A stretch of 64,000 nucleotides of DNA from Caldisericia bacterium (GCA_030018355.1 JASEFN010000001.1:1-64000); one strand, 5' to 3'. Shown: positions 33,703 through 44,700, counted from the first letter of the stretch. Translations and numbers: made by a program. Notes: generated by a model not told the origin, from the letters alone.

Positions 33703-34405
33703 ACTAATTTATTTACCATTTGATGGAAAAGGTTATTTTATAGAAAGAAAAAACAAATTTCTTGGATTAATCGAATTTAATAAAAAAATTTTTGAAGCAC
33801 ATATACATGACCCAGGTAGATTAGAAAAAATTCTTTTCAAAGGAAATGAGATATTATTTCAAAAAAATTTTAATCCAAAAAGAAAAACAAAATATGAAAT
33901 TATTTTTGGTAAATATTTAGATGAATTTATTTTGATTAATTCAAAATACCATAATAGCATTGCAGAAAAATTAATTTCATTAGGATATATTAATGAGATT
34001 AAAAAGTTAAAATTGATAAAAAAAGAAGTTAGAATAAACGAAAGTAAAATTGATTTTTTGGTTATTAATGAAGAGGGTAAAGAGTATTTCATAGAAGTTA
34101 AAGGATGCACTCTTGAAAATGAAAAGGTTGCTCTTTTTCCTGATGCTCCAACTAAAAGAGGTTCAAGACATCTTAAAGAATTGTGTAATTTATTAGAAAA
34201 ACATAAAAATTCTATATTAATTTTTCTTATATTTACAAAACAAGCAGAATATTTCTCACCAAACAAAGAAATTGATAAAAATTTTTATGAAAATTTTATA
34301 AATTGTATAAAAAGGGGATTAAGTGTTTATTCATTTAGAATTGAATATAACATTAATGATAAACATTTATACTTGAGTCAAATTATACCATTAAAAATTA
34401 TTTAA
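33677..34405 (+). CDS. sfsA: SfsA-family DNA/RNA nuclease
   Basis: This 242-residue protein has SfsA signatures: HIHDPGRLEKILF near the N-terminus, KIDFLVIN...EYFIEVKGCTL (PD-(D/E)xK-type catalytic Asp, Glu, Lys) and FPDAPTKRGSRHLKEL. SfsA was named as a sugar fermentation stimulation protein and is now thought to be a nuclease. The TTG at 33677 overlaps the nitroreductase by 26 bases and has no clear ribosome site, so the exact start is uncertain. Confidence 0.85.
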   Translation: MENFSKANRLIYLPFDGKGYFIERKNKFLGLIEFNKKIFEAHIHDPGRLEKILFKGNEILFQKNFNPKRKTKYEIIFGKYLDEFILINSKYHNSIAEKLISLGYINEIKKLKLIKKEVRINESKIDFLVINEEGKEYFIEVKGCTLENEKVALFPDAPTKRGSRHLKELCNLLEKHKNSILIFLIFTKQAEYFSPNKEIDKNFYENFINCIKRGLSVYSFRIEYNINDKHLYLSQIIPLKII

Positions 34406-34414
34406 CTTCTTTTT

Positions 34415-34455
34415 AATTTTATTAATTAAATACTAATTTTTAAATAAAATTTTTT
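34415..34455 (+). terminator. Possible AT-only terminator after sfsA
   Basis: AATTTTATT (34415-34423) pairs with AATAAAATT (34443-34451), followed by TTTT. The stem lacks G-C pairs and would be weak, especially at high temperature, so this is only a candidate. Confidence 0.3.
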
Positions 34456-34464
34456 ATATACCTC

Positions 34465-34496
34465 TTGACAAAATTAAATAATATGTTAATATTATT
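34465..34496 (+). promoter_or_regulatory. -35 element and AT-rich dyad upstream of the 34533 ORF
   Basis: TTGACA at 34465-34470 is followed by a dyad, AATAATAT (34477-34484), four bases, ATATTATT (34489-34496). A -10 box is ambiguous (TAATAT or TATTAT depending on spacing). It may be the promoter with operator for the small ORF, DUF2089 and DUF4097 genes. Confidence 0.45.
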
Positions 34497-34532
34497 AAAA
34501 GAAGGTTTAATATTTTAAAAAGGAGGTATTTC

Positions 34533-34685
34533 ATGAAAGTTTTAACAATCAACGCAGAAAATTTTTTAAAAAGAAAGGAAAAAGAAATTAAAAAAGTTTT
34601 TAATTTTAATGAAAAAAAGTTAAATAATGTTATAATTGAGACAGGCAAAAGATTAATATTATCACCTTTTAATAGTTTTAAATAA
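34533..34685 (+). CDS. Small basic protein of 50 residues, unknown
   Basis: The ORF has an AAAAGGAGGTATTTC ribosome site before the ATG. It encodes a Lys/Asn-rich, soluble, helix-and-strand-like peptide (KVLTINAENFLKRK; ending LILSPFNSFK). It sits 12 bases before the DUF2089 gene and after a promoter-like region. The strong ribosome site and operon position support a real gene; no family is recognised. Confidence 0.5.
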   Translation: MKVLTINAENFLKRKEKEIKKVFNFNEKKLNNVIIETGKRLILSPFNSFK

Positions 34686-34697
34686 TAGGAGGAGACT

Positions 34698-35096
34698 ATG
34701 AAAAAATTACCATCAAAGTGCCCATCATGTGGAGCAAATTTAATAATAACAGAACTCGCTTGTGAAAAGTGTAAAACAATTGTAAGAGGTGAGTTTCCTC
34801 TTAATAGGTTTCTTTTACTTTCGCCTCAAGAAGAAAATTTTCTTCTTGTATTTTTAATTTCAAGAGGAAATTTAAAAGAGGTTCAGGAAAGATTAAATAT
34901 TTCTTATCCAACTGCAAAAAGTCGTCTTGAAGAAGTAATAAAATCGTTGGGTTTAAGTGAAGAGGAGAAGAAGGAAAAAGAAGAAAGGGAAAAAGGAAAA
35001 ATTGAAAAAATTGAAGATATATTAAAAAAAATTGAAAGTGGAGATTTAACAGGAGAAGAAGCCTTAAAATTGATTGAGGAGGAAGAGAATGAGTGA
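34698..35096 (+). CDS. DUF2089 zinc-ribbon/HTH protein
   Basis: This 132-residue protein opens with a zinc ribbon, CPSCGANL (Cys9, Cys12) and CEKCKT. A helix-turn-helix-like segment follows (LKEVQERLNISYPTAKSRLEEVIKSLGL, split over 56-83), then an acidic Lys/Glu-rich tail. DUF2089 proteins are probable regulators and commonly precede DUF4097 proteins. AGGAGGAGA lies upstream of the ATG. Confidence 0.87.
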   Translation: MKKLPSKCPSCGANLIITELACEKCKTIVRGEFPLNRFLLLSPQEENFLLVFLISRGNLKEVQERLNISYPTAKSRLEEVIKSLGLSEEEKKEKEEREKGKIEKIEDILKKIESGDLTGEEALKLIEEEENE

Positions 35097-36003
35097 AAGA
35101 GATGAACTTATTAAAAAAATTCAAGAACTATTTAATCAGGGAAAGATAAGTGAATCTATTATGAAAAGATTGATTGATGAGGTTAATAAAAGATTAAAGG
35201 AAGAGAAAATAGAGAAAAGGTTTAAAAAAATTTTTCTTGAATCAATATCTGAAGATATAAAAATTATTGGAAGAGATGATATAAATGGAGTTGTTTTTGA
35301 TTATGGAAAAGAGGGTTTTAATATTGAGGAGAAAGAAGATGCTCTTTATATAAGATCCAAAATTAAAAGTCTAAGTATCAATATAAATATTCTTGGATTT
35401 TTAACAAAAGAGGAGTCTTTAGGTGAAAGTTTAAAAATTTTTGTACCAACTGATGTAGATTTATTTGTAAGCACTATATCTGGAGATATAAATATTGAAA
35501 ACATAAGTGGATCTTTAAAAGTTAAAAGTGTTAGCGGTGATATTGAAGTTAAGAATATTGATGGTGAAATCGATTTATACTCAATTAGTGGCGATATTGA
35601 TGTAGAAGAAATTAAAGGTAATTTTAAATTAAATACAAAATCTGGAGATATAAATGCAAAAAAAATTAATAAAAGCGGATTTATTAAGAGTTATTCTGGT
35701 GATATAGAAATAAAAGAAGGAGATTTAGAAAAAGGGTATTTTTCAACTTTCAGTGGCGACATCTCACTTTTAAATATTTCACTAAAAGAATCGATTGAAA
35801 TAAAAACAATCTCAGGAGATATTAATTTAATTACACCAACAAAAGACATAGATATAATAATCGACACAAAAACTGGCGAGGGAGAAATTGTTTATGAAGG
35901 AGAGAAAACAAAAATAACAAAAGGTGAAATTGGTTTTGGATTAAAGGACAAGATATTAAACATTAAAACTTTAAGCGGGAATTATAAAATTGAAGTTGTT
36001 TAA
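35089..36003 (+). CDS. DUF4097 beta-solenoid protein with N-terminal helical (SHOCT-like) region
   Basis: Of 304 residues, 1-55 form a short helical region (ELIKKIQELFNQGKISESIM), like SHOCT or DUF1707 heads. Residues 120-304 have repeated 'SGDI' turns (TISGDINIEN, SVSGDIEVKN, SISGDIDVEE, TKSGDINAKK), the mark of DUF4097 beta-helices. LiaG/LiaX-like envelope-stress proteins share this module. There is no signal peptide. The ATG at 35089, 6 bases after GGAGG, is preferred to the TTG at 35074, which contains the ribosome site. It overlaps the DUF2089 stop by 8 bases. Confidence 0.85.
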   Translation: MSERDELIKKIQELFNQGKISESIMKRLIDEVNKRLKEEKIEKRFKKIFLESISEDIKIIGRDDINGVVFDYGKEGFNIEEKEDALYIRSKIKSLSININILGFLTKEESLGESLKIFVPTDVDLFVSTISGDINIENISGSLKVKSVSGDIEVKNIDGEIDLYSISGDIDVEEIKGNFKLNTKSGDINAKKINKSGFIKSYSGDIEIKEGDLEKGYFSTFSGDISLLNISLKESIEIKTISGDINLITPTKDIDIIIDTKTGEGEIVYEGEKTKITKGEIGFGLKDKILNIKTLSGNYKIEVV

Positions 36004-37094
36004 GTTATCCTCTTTAATTTTTTTGAATAATAAAGGGATGTATCAAGTTCTTTTAAAAGATCTTCATAAATTAATTCTGAACTTAATTCTTTTGCTTTTG
36101 TGGACAAATTAGTGTAATATTCTAAAAAGTTAATTGACCCATAAGAAATTCCAACATTTAAATTTTTTATTGAATTTGAAAATATTTTTCTAAATTCTCT
36201 ATTTATTCTTTCCATTACTATTTCTGGTGTTGGGGGAGGAGTATTTGGAAGAAGAATAAGAAATTCATCTCCACCATATCTAAAAACAAAATCAATTTTT
36301 CTTACATTTCTTTTTAATAAATTACCAAAATTAATTAAAAAATTGTCTCCTTCAAGATGCCCATAATTATCATTAATAGATTTAAAATTATCAATATCAA
36401 TCATAATAATTTGAAAGTTTTCATTTCTTCTCAAAAATGTTTCAATATTATAAAGTACAACTTCTTTAAATTTTCTTCTGTTAAGAAGATTAGTTAAAGG
36501 ATCTGTGCATGATAAATCTTCCAATTTTAAATTCAGTGCTCTAATATCTTTTATCGTCTCATCTTTTTCATAAATTGTTGAAATTATTTTTGAGAATGTT
36601 TTAAGGTATCTTAAATCTTTGTCTTTAAATTTTCCCACTTTTTTTGAATCAACATTTAAAATAGCAACAACCTCTCCCTTAAAAATTATAGGTACACCTA
36701 TGTAAGATCTTAAGTCTGTCAATTTTATCCAATAAGGCACTTTATAAACATCATCAAGTTTCAGAAGGCGTTTTGTTTCTTTTATCTCTTCAAGATTTTT
36801 AGGTTTTTTTACTTTAAATTCATTTTCTATTTTATAAATTACATCATCTTTAATATTCTCCCATGCAACAAATTTATATTCTCCATTTCTAATTTCAATT
36901 ATAGATGCTGAATCTGCATCAACAAGTTCTCTTGCAATTTTTAAAATATTTTTTAAAAAACTCTCTCTATCTCCTAAATAAGAAGTTAATAAAAGAGCCC
37001 CTTCTCTAATTAAATCTTCTATTCTTTTTTCTCTATTTAAATTTAATATAATTTTACTAGCAAAAAGAGAGAAAATTATTAAATACATACCCAC
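36000..37094 (-). CDS. GAF-GGDEF diguanylate cyclase, C-terminal part of a frameshifted membrane protein
   Basis: It is 364 residues. A final membrane helix is followed by a GAF domain (ADSASIIEIRNGEYKF; YIGVPIIFKGEVVAILNVDS) and a GGDEF domain with the active site RYGGDEFLILLPN near residue 273. The inhibitory RxxD site is absent. It should make c-di-GMP. The frame is open upstream of the nominal start, with membrane sequence (FSSENVEITFPFVFQRSLIVG), and joins the 37127-37606 frame after one base change near the 5-A tract at 37176-37180. The stop overlaps the convergent DUF4097 stop by 4 bases. Confidence 0.85.
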   Translation of the reverse strand: MGMYLIIFSLFASKIILNLNREKRIEDLIREGALLLTSYLGDRESFLKNILKIARELVDADSASIIEIRNGEYKFVAWENIKDDVIYKIENEFKVKKPKNLEEIKETKRLLKLDDVYKVPYWIKLTDLRSYIGVPIIFKGEVVAILNVDSKKVGKFKDKDLRYLKTFSKIISTIYEKDETIKDIRALNLKLEDLSCTDPLTNLLNRRKFKEVVLYNIETFLRRNENFQIIMIDIDNFKSINDNYGHLEGDNFLINFGNLLKRNVRKIDFVFRYGGDEFLILLPNTPPPTPEIVMERINREFRKIFSNSIKNLNVGISYGSINFLEYYTNLSTKAKELSSELIYEDLLKELDTSLYYSKKLKRIT

Positions 37095-37126
37095 TATTAA
37101 ACTTCTTTGAAAAACAAATGGAAATG

Positions 37127-37606
37127 TTATTTCAACATTTTCTGATGAAAAGTAATTAATATAATTAAAAATACCAAAAATTGACCATAAACAAGAATAA
37201 TATATGAGATAAAAGATAAAATTCCAACAATAAAGGATATATTAATAATTCTATATGCAGCAATTGATAATACTATAATTAAATATATTACAAAAAGTGA
37301 ACTTGTTATTCCACCTGTATAATAAATTAGAATAGTTGTTAATATTATCTCAATAATAGATAAAAACAAATAATAATAGATAAAAATTTTCTCTGATTTA
37401 AATTTTCTGAAAACAAAATGAAAAAAGATTAATAAAAATAAATAAATTATTGATATATAAAGAAATGGCGAAAGTGGGTATTTTGTGAATTTAAAATAAA
37501 GAGACGATGTATACATTAATACACCAATAAGTGGTATTAATAATTTTAATTCAAAAACTTCATTTTCTATTTCGATTAACTCATCTTTAGATAAAACTAT
37601 ATTCAT
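37127..37606 (-). CDS. Membrane sensor (MASE-like) N-terminal part of the frameshifted diguanylate cyclase
   Basis: These 159 residues have four to five transmembrane helices (LIPLIGVLMYTSSLYF; FLYISIIYLFLLIFF; FLSIIEIILTTILIYYTGG). Such membrane domains typically precede GGDEF proteins. After residue 140 the sequence (FLVFLIILITFHQKMLK) departs from expected, while the neighbouring frame continues as a normal helix into the GAF-GGDEF part. It is therefore best read as the first third of one gene spanning 36000-37606. Confidence 0.7.
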   Translation of the reverse strand: MNIVLSKDELIEIENEVFELKLLIPLIGVLMYTSSLYFKFTKYPLSPFLYISIIYLFLLIFFHFVFRKFKSEKIFIYYYLFLSIIEIILTTILIYYTGGITSSLFVIYLIIVLSIAAYRIINISFIVGILSFISYIILVYGQFLVFLIILITFHQKMLK

Positions 37607-37659
37607 TTTTTATTTAATTATATCTTTATATTATAATAAAAGTCAAAAGGAGAAATTTT

Positions 37660-38625
37660 ATGAAAGGAGTATATTTTGGTCATTATGAGGATTTTGAAGG
37701 AATAACAGGAGTTTCAGTTTTAATTTTTCCAGAAGGAGTAGTTGCAAGTTGCGATGTAAGAGGTTCTGCACCAGGAACAAGAGAAATCTCTCTTCTTGAA
37801 CCAATAAGGTTAATAAATAAAATTCATGGTATATCTCTTGCAGGGGGAAGCGCTTTTGGTCTTTCTGCTGCCTCTGGTGTTATGAGGTATTTAAGAGAAA
37901 AAAATATCGGTTTTGAAACACCTTTTGGAAAAGTTCCAATAGTTTCATCTGCTATAATTTTTGATCTTGGTATTGGAAAGAGAGATGCCTTTCCAGACGA
38001 AGAGATGGGTTATAAGGCTTGTCTTTCCTTATCAGAAGAGCCTCATGAAGGCTCCTTTGGTGCTGGAACTGGTGCAACAGTTGGTAAAATTTTAGGGATG
38101 GATAGAGCAATGAAAAGCGGTGTTGGTTTTTATTCTGATAAAATTTTGGGGGTTGAAGTTGCTGCGTTTTCAGTGGTGAATGCTTTTGGTGATATTTATG
38201 AAGATGGAAAAATAATTGCTGGTGCAAGAAAATTAATTGGAAAAGGTTTTTTAAATACTGAAGAATATCTTAAATCTTTTTTAGGAAAACTTACAATAAG
38301 TAAAATTGAAAATACAACTCTTGTGGTTGTAATAACTGATGCAAAGATTGAGAAATGGGAGGCTAAAAAAATAAGTGAAATGGCTCATGATGGAATAGCA
38401 AGAGCAATAAAACCAGTTCATACTATGATTGATGGTGATATTGTTTTTACTGTTAGCACATGTAAAGGAAAAGAAATTGACCTTACAACTCTTGGAACTT
38501 ATGCTGCAAAAGTAACTGAAAAATCTATAATAAGAGCAGTAAAGGTTTCAAAAAGTTTAGGGGGGATTCCCTCATATGAAGATTTAAAAAATTCTATCCA
38601 AGAAGATAATCAAGAATCATCATAA
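37660..38625 (+). CDS. P1-family (DmpA-like) aminopeptidase
   Basis: This 321-residue DmpA/P1 peptidase has GVSVLIFPEGVVASCDVRG, AGGSAFGLSAASGVMRYL and GAGTGATVGK. A self-cleavage region ENTTLVVVITDA (about 223-234) should yield the Thr nucleophile after Asn-Thr processing. The family are Ntn-type L-aminopeptidases/D-esterases or beta-aminopeptidases. AAAGGAG precedes the ATG. The 3' end overlaps the convergent ZIP gene by 32 bases. Confidence 0.9.
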   Translation: MKGVYFGHYEDFEGITGVSVLIFPEGVVASCDVRGSAPGTREISLLEPIRLINKIHGISLAGGSAFGLSAASGVMRYLREKNIGFETPFGKVPIVSSAIIFDLGIGKRDAFPDEEMGYKACLSLSEEPHEGSFGAGTGATVGKILGMDRAMKSGVGFYSDKILGVEVAAFSVVNAFGDIYEDGKIIAGARKLIGKGFLNTEEYLKSFLGKLTISKIENTTLVVVITDAKIEKWEAKKISEMAHDGIARAIKPVHTMIDGDIVFTVSTCKGKEIDLTTLGTYAAKVTEKSIIRAVKVSKSLGGIPSYEDLKNSIQEDNQESS

Positions 38626-39337
38626 CAATAAAACCTAAAATTATTGAAAATGTTGCCTCTTTTTCATAACCATTTTTATGACTTTCTGGAATAATTTCAT
38701 CTGAAATTACATAAAGCATCGCTCCTCCTGCAAAAGACAAAGCAAATGGAAGAATTTTTATAAATATTTTTACAAGTAAAAAACCTAAAAAAGCCATTAT
38801 TGGTTCAAAAATTCCTGTTAAAAATGAAATCCCAAGAGATTTTCCCTTTGAATATCCTTCACCAAAAAGGGGAAGGGCAACAGCAAGACCTTCTGGCATA
38901 TTTTGAAGACCAATCGCAGTTGCAATTATAAAACCAGATTTAAAATCACCTGAACCAAAACCAACTCCAACAGCAAGACCTTCTGGCAAATTGTGAAGAG
39001 TAATTGCATAAATAAAAAGCCATATCTTTTTTAATCTTGAACTTGGTCCTTCGTTTCCTTTTATAAAATGGGTATGTGGGGTTATTTTATCAAGAATCGA
39101 TAGAAATATAGCACCAGAAATTAATCCAAAGATTGTTATTAAAATTCCACCCATTTTAAGAGATGGTAAAAGTAAACTGAAAAAGGTTGCAGCAAGCATA
39201 ACTCCTGCTGCAAATCCAAGAAGTGCATCTATATATTTAAATGAGATGTTCTTTTTTATAAACAAAATTGGTAAAGAACCAATTCCTGTTAAAAGTCCAG
39301 GAATAATAAGTCCTAAAAAAATTGCCCAATTCATCAA
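38594..39337 (-). CDS. ZIP-family metal transporter
   Basis: This 247-residue protein of about eight helices has two ZIP motifs, HNLPEGLAVGVGFG near residue 117 (helix IV) and NMPEGLAVALPLFGEG (helix V), plus a histidine-containing loop (ITPHTHFIKG). ZIP proteins move zinc, iron or other divalent metals into the cytoplasm. It lies 10 bases after the esterase-fusion gene and seems to be the last gene of the feo-led run. Confidence 0.9.
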   Translation of the reverse strand: MMNWAIFLGLIIPGLLTGIGSLPILFIKKNISFKYIDALLGFAAGVMLAATFFSLLLPSLKMGGILITIFGLISGAIFLSILDKITPHTHFIKGNEGPSSRLKKIWLFIYAITLHNLPEGLAVGVGFGSGDFKSGFIIATAIGLQNMPEGLAVALPLFGEGYSKGKSLGISFLTGIFEPIMAFLGFLLVKIFIKILPFALSFAGGAMLYVISDEIIPESHKNGYEKEATFSIILGFIVMMILDYLLG

Positions 39338-39347
39338 AAAAATTATA

Positions 39348-41684
39348 TCAAACTTTTATTTGTTCAAGTGAAAATTTTAGTGCTTCAAAAGCAATATCAA
39401 ATCTATTGGGACTAATTAATCCACCAATAGGTTTAAAACCATGACCTCCATTTTTAACTCTTATAAATTTAACTAAAATTCCTTCTTTTAATAAAGCATT
39501 ATATAAAATCTCGCTTTGTTCAATTGGTACTGCATCATCCTTTTCGCCATGAATAATTAAAAATGGAGGATCGTCTTTAGATACATAATAAATAGGACTA
39601 TATTTTAATAAATTATTTTCGTCAATTGAACCAAAAATGGGTATTAAACCATTTTTATTTGGCATTCTCGATAAATCTGTTGGACCAAAATAATCAATAA
39701 CAAAGTTGACTCTACTTGAATATAAAAGATTTTCTCCAACATCAAAACCATTAGTTGAATCTGTTGTTCCTAAAAGAGAAACAAGATGACCACCTGCACT
39801 TGTTCCAAAAGCACCAATTTTATTTATATCTATTCCAAATTTTTCACTTTCTTTTCTTAAAAACCTTATAGCACTTTTGGAATCTTCTATTTGTGCTGGA
39901 AATTTATATTGAGGAGCGAGTCTATAATCTATTGAAACTACAATAAAACCAAAATTTCTAAACATATGAAATTCTGGATTGTTTCTAATATTTTCTTTTG
40001 AACCACTAACCCATGCTCCACCATGAATATACACAATACAAGGCAAAAGAGAATTTGCAAAATTTGGATAATATATATCAAATTTTAATTCAACTCCTTC
40101 AACCTTTTTATAAGTTATATTTTTTATATTTTTTCCTAAATTTGCTTCAACATAATCAATCAATCCATTTCCATCTGTGTCTTTTTTAAGAGGATTAAAC
40201 ATAAATTTATACTCTTCTTTTATTGTTAATGAATCATTATCATAATCACTATTTAAATTAATTGAGATTATTTTTATTTTATTTTGATCAGGAATCCATT
40301 CTATTTTATAATTTAATGCCTCAACAAAAACTCTTAATGGAACATAAGTTCTTCCTGAAATAATAATAGGCGGAACATCAAGTAATAATTTTTTATCATT
40401 AACAAAATAGTAGTTTGAGTTTATAAAAAATGAGATTTTAACAACACCTTTCAATGTATCAATATTAATATCTACTCTTTTTTCAGAACCATTCCAAAAA
40501 ACTTTACCTCCGAGAATTTCTGTTATAAATCTTATTGGAACTAAAGTTCTTCCTTTTATAATTAAGGGTGGAGAATCAATTATAAATTTTTCATTATTGA
40601 AATATCCAAATTTTTCATTAACAAAAAGTTCAATTTTATTAAGGGCTTCTTCTGGCTGATTATCAATTTCAAAAAGAGTTTCAGGAACATATTTATTTTT
40701 ATTATAATTTTCCTCCCATTCAATATATTCATTATACATTTCTGAAAATGTTGCCCATTTTATTTTTCCTTCCTTAACAAGAGGATCAACCACATTCTTT
40801 ATAAAATCTTCAAGTAATTTAATTTGAAATTCTCCTGGATGAATAGTTATATGAAAAACATTTACTAAATTTTTAGATTTAACTGAAATAGACTTTAAGA
40901 GAAATTCTTTTAATTTATTAAACCACTCCTCATCGCTAATTTTGTTTTTATTTTTAAAAATTTCAGGATCATATAAACCCTCTGGAAGAAAAACTACATT
41001 TCCTTTAGGATCATGAATAACAAATTCATCAAGGTTAGCTGGTCCATCTGATGGCCTAAAAGGATTTATTCCAATAATCCTATAATCTGTCTCTTGAGTT
41101 TTGGGATTTTTATAATCACCAATAATTTTAATACCTGCACAAGATGCTGCTTTTAAAAGATCTTTATATAAATTTCCACCACTCATATATAAAATTTCAT
41201 TTTTTACATTACATTTTTTAATTAAAGAGATCTCTTCTTTAATTACATTGCACCATTCATTAAAAGAAAGTAATTCAGAATTTTTTCCAAGATGAGCATC
41301 TTCATGAAAATGAAGCGCTATTTCATGTCCTCTTTTTTCAATATCACTAAGTAATGTCTCTTTTTTATTTATAATAACTTCTGTAAAAGGTGATTGAACT
41401 TGAATTGTTGCTTTACCATTATATTTTTCTATCATATCAAGAAAATTAAGTATATAATTTTTATGATTTTCAAATAATTGATCATTATAATAACCACCAA
41501 CTTTTTGTAAATCTTTATTTTGAAATGTTGGACCGAGTGGTTCAATATGCATTCCAATTCCAAATAAAAGCGGTGAATTATTTTCATTTGTTTCACTTAC
41601 TTTAGAAAGAATAATTTTACCATTATATCCTATAGATAAAATAATTAAAATTAAAAAAAATAAAATTTTATAATTTTTATTCAT
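39348..41684 (-). CDS. Exported multidomain protein: NodB-like, stalk, EF-hand, alpha/beta esterase
   Basis: It is 778 residues with an N-terminal signal segment. In order: a polysaccharide deacetylase (NodB)-like domain about 40-330 ([21 protein letters not shown]), two copper-amine-oxidase-like stalk repeats about 350-475 ([36 protein letters not shown]) and calcium-binding EF-hand/type-3-like repeats ([26 protein letters not shown]). The last is an esterase domain with oxyanion HGGAW, nucleophile GTSAGG, Asp in GEKDDAVP and His in GGHGFKP. It may deacetylate or de-esterify extracellular polysaccharide. Confidence 0.82.
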   Translation of the reverse strand: MNKNYKILFFLILIILSIGYNGKIILSKVSETNENNSPLLFGIGMHIEPLGPTFQNKDLQKVGGYYNDQLFENHKNYILNFLDMIEKYNGKATIQVQSPFTEVIINKKETLLSDIEKRGHEIALHFHEDAHLGKNSELLSFNEWCNVIKEEISLIKKCNVKNEILYMSGGNLYKDLLKAASCAGIKIIGDYKNPKTQETDYRIIGINPFRPSDGPANLDEFVIHDPKGNVVFLPEGLYDPEIFKNKNKISDEEWFNKLKEFLLKSISVKSKNLVNVFHITIHPGEFQIKLLEDFIKNVVDPLVKEGKIKWATFSEMYNEYIEWEENYNKNKYVPETLFEIDNQPEEALNKIELFVNEKFGYFNNEKFIIDSPPLIIKGRTLVPIRFITEILGGKVFWNGSEKRVDINIDTLKGVVKISFFINSNYYFVNDKKLLLDVPPIIISGRTYVPLRVFVEALNYKIEWIPDQNKIKIISINLNSDYDNDSLTIKEEYKFMFNPLKKDTDGNGLIDYVEANLGKNIKNITYKKVEGVELKFDIYYPNFANSLLPCIVYIHGGAWVSGSKENIRNNPEFHMFRNFGFIVVSIDYRLAPQYKFPAQIEDSKSAIRFLRKESEKFGIDINKIGAFGTSAGGHLVSLLGTTDSTNGFDVGENLLYSSRVNFVIDYFGPTDLSRMPNKNGLIPIFGSIDENNLLKYSPIYYVSKDDPPFLIIHGEKDDAVPIEQSEILYNALLKEGILVKFIRVKNGGHGFKPIGGLISPNRFDIAFEALKFSLEQIKV

Positions 41685-41702
41685 ATATACCTCCTAATAT
41701 AA

Positions 41703-44700
41703 CTAATTTTTAGGAATTCCAAAGTGTTGAGCATTTACAAATCTTGCAATATCATGAAATGTTGAGTGAACAAAATCTCCAACTACAACAATTCCAAGTA
41801 GTGGATGATATACCATTCCATAATCAAATGCTCTATTATTTCCTAATCCAAGAAGATATGTCTTTTTAGGATCAGCGAAGGTACCAGTTGGATCTCTTAG
41901 AAGAAGTTGTATTACCTCATTGGGCCAATTTATTCCATCAGGTGAAAATGCAAATACATTATATTCTTGTAAATAACGAGCTAAAAGATAATATCCTTGT
42001 GGAGTAATTGCAATCGCTGGATCATGGAAATTAATATAAAGTTTATTAATATATTCCCAATGAAGTCCCTCGTCTTTAGACATAAAGAGCGCTAAACATC
42101 CTGGTCCTTTTCCATCAGATACAGTGAATATGCCAGCAAGTCTATTGTCTTTTAAACGAAAAACCCTTCCATGACCAATTTCAAGCCAAGGACTTTGAGG
42201 ATCACCATTTTTGTTATCAATAACAACACCTTCATCTATAAATGTATATCCACCATCATTTGATATTGCAGATCTAATATGAAAATCTTTCGGAGCTCCT
42301 GGAGTTTTCAAAAGTTTTCCACAATTAGTAAAAAGTCTATATCTTCCATCTAAAAGTTTAATAACTGATGGTCCTTGTATTGCTCTCATTCGGTCGTTAT
42401 CATCCTTTGCTCCCTCTATTGCTATTTCTTTATCTATCCAATTTAATCCATCATTAGATACAGCAACACGAATGCTATCTCCTATAGGGAGTGGTTGTGC
42501 CACATGATAATACATCCTCCATGTGCCATCTTCCATGATGTGAATATCTGGCATTCCAACCTCATGAATATTAACATTACCAACAGATTTTCCAAAAATT
42601 ATCTTTTCAAAGTCATAGATTACTGAACCTGTAATAACAACTTTATTAAAAACTTGAGATTCTATAGATGGCATTATATTTACATCAAACTGATATACTT
42701 TTGCTTTAGGCATATCTGTAACAAAATATACACCTTCTTCTAAATTAAAATAACAATTACTAGGTATAGTTTTGCTTTTGTTTATCTTATAACTAGCAAT
42801 AATATTATTAGTCTTTTTGTTTATCACAACAAATGTTTCTTCTCCATCTTCTTCTAAACAATTTCCAAACATTATATTATCTTTTATATCAAGTACTCTA
42901 TCTATAAATTTCTCTGGTTGTCCTATGTTTAAAGGATTTATATTTACAGGATAAGGACCAAGATATATTTGTTTTGTAGATGGTAAAATTCTAAATATCT
43001 CCTGATTATATGTCTTAGGTTCAAGCCTCACTGGTACAGAGGCAATCTCTTTACCATTCATATCATATTGAATCAATTTACCCTGTTTATCAATATAAAG
43101 AAGAATGTATTTCCCATCATTTGATATTTGTACGTGCCACTCTCCAGGCCCTTCATCAAAAAGTGGAGTAGCTCCTTTTGGTTTTATTCTTTTACTCATT
43201 TTAGAATCAACATTAAGAATTACGAGATCTGCTGTCTCAGGAAACCCAGCCACAATAATTCCAGAATTCTCATTAAATGCCATATAACTCATTGTGTCTG
43301 ATTTTGATCCTATTATGCCTAAAGATAATTTATCAATAACCTCAAATTTTTCTGTATCTATTACATATATTTTTGCTTCATAATGACTCATCACATACAA
43401 TTTTTTTCTTGAAGGAGAAAAAGCCATATCTACAGGCCAACTGCCAGCAATTAGTGTATTAAACTCCCCTGTCTTTAAATTGTATCTATATATCTCACTA
43501 CCACCAAGCCTGTTCATAATATACACTACATCTTTTTCTTTATCATATATTACTTCTTCAGCAGAAGATGCCACTCTATAAGTATTTTTTAATTTTCTTG
43601 AGTTCCAATCAATAATTGAAACACTAGCATCGCCACCATTACCAATACATAAATTGTTATGTGTTTTATCCAGTGCCATATTTTGTGCTTCAAATCTTAC
43701 TTGAGTAGTAGATATATATTTCCCATCTTTTGCTCTATAAAAATCAACACATGATGGCTTACCACCTTCCTCTTTATTTGCATGGCCATCTTTAAATATT
43801 AAAGCAATTACACCTTTATAATACACCATAGAGTTTGGTAAATCTGCAATCTTTATGCTCCATAATTCTTTTCCTTTATTATCAATACAACTTAGTGCTT
43901 GACCTAAAAGATAAAAGTTTCCTTTTTCATCTATCGTAAACTCCTTTTCAGGTATTGTTCTTTTTGTTATTATAGAAATTATCTCGCTGATATTACCTTT
44001 ATCTACATTTATTCTTGAGAATTTTAATATAGATTTACCTTTTTCACTAGACGACACAACAATTGATCTATAAAATTCAGACCAACAAAGGGATATTGGA
44101 GTATTAGTAAGCTTTATTTTTTTAATTTGAGAAAGTTGATCATTAAATACATATATAGCCTCTTCTTCCCTACATAGCACCAAAAGAAAACCAGAATTTT
44201 TATCAACTGCTATCTCAGGAAATATAAGTTTCTCATTTTTATTAGTAACATTTATCCCTTGATAAGAATATGTCCCTTTCTTTGAGCCAGATTTAAGATC
44301 AAAGGAACATATTCTTCCATCTGTTGTTACATAAAATAATGTTTTGGAGAGAGAAGATATTGCTAATTTTACATAATGTGTCCCAGAGAGTTCTGTATCA
44401 AAATAACGAAGTACTTTCCCAGAATCACTTGATACTTCATAAATACCACTAGTTAAAATACCTGTAAGGTAAATATTTCCAGTTGTTTCATCAACAGTAA
44501 TATACATTCCTTTCAATATATTTGGAAAATTATGTCCTAACCTTAGAGAATTTATATCAATAATTCTTTTTAGAGTTAGCACCTTTAATTGATCAAGTTG
44601 AGGTTGTGGTAATTGTTGTTCACCTTCAGGTAATTTTATAAATATTTGAATAAAAAGTGAAACTGCTAAGAGCATTAAAATAAAAAAAATTATACCTTTT

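Noticed and set aside
33859-34266. Minus-strand ORF of 135 codons
   Set aside because: It is a shadow of sfsA, whose catalytic motifs are intact in the plus frame.
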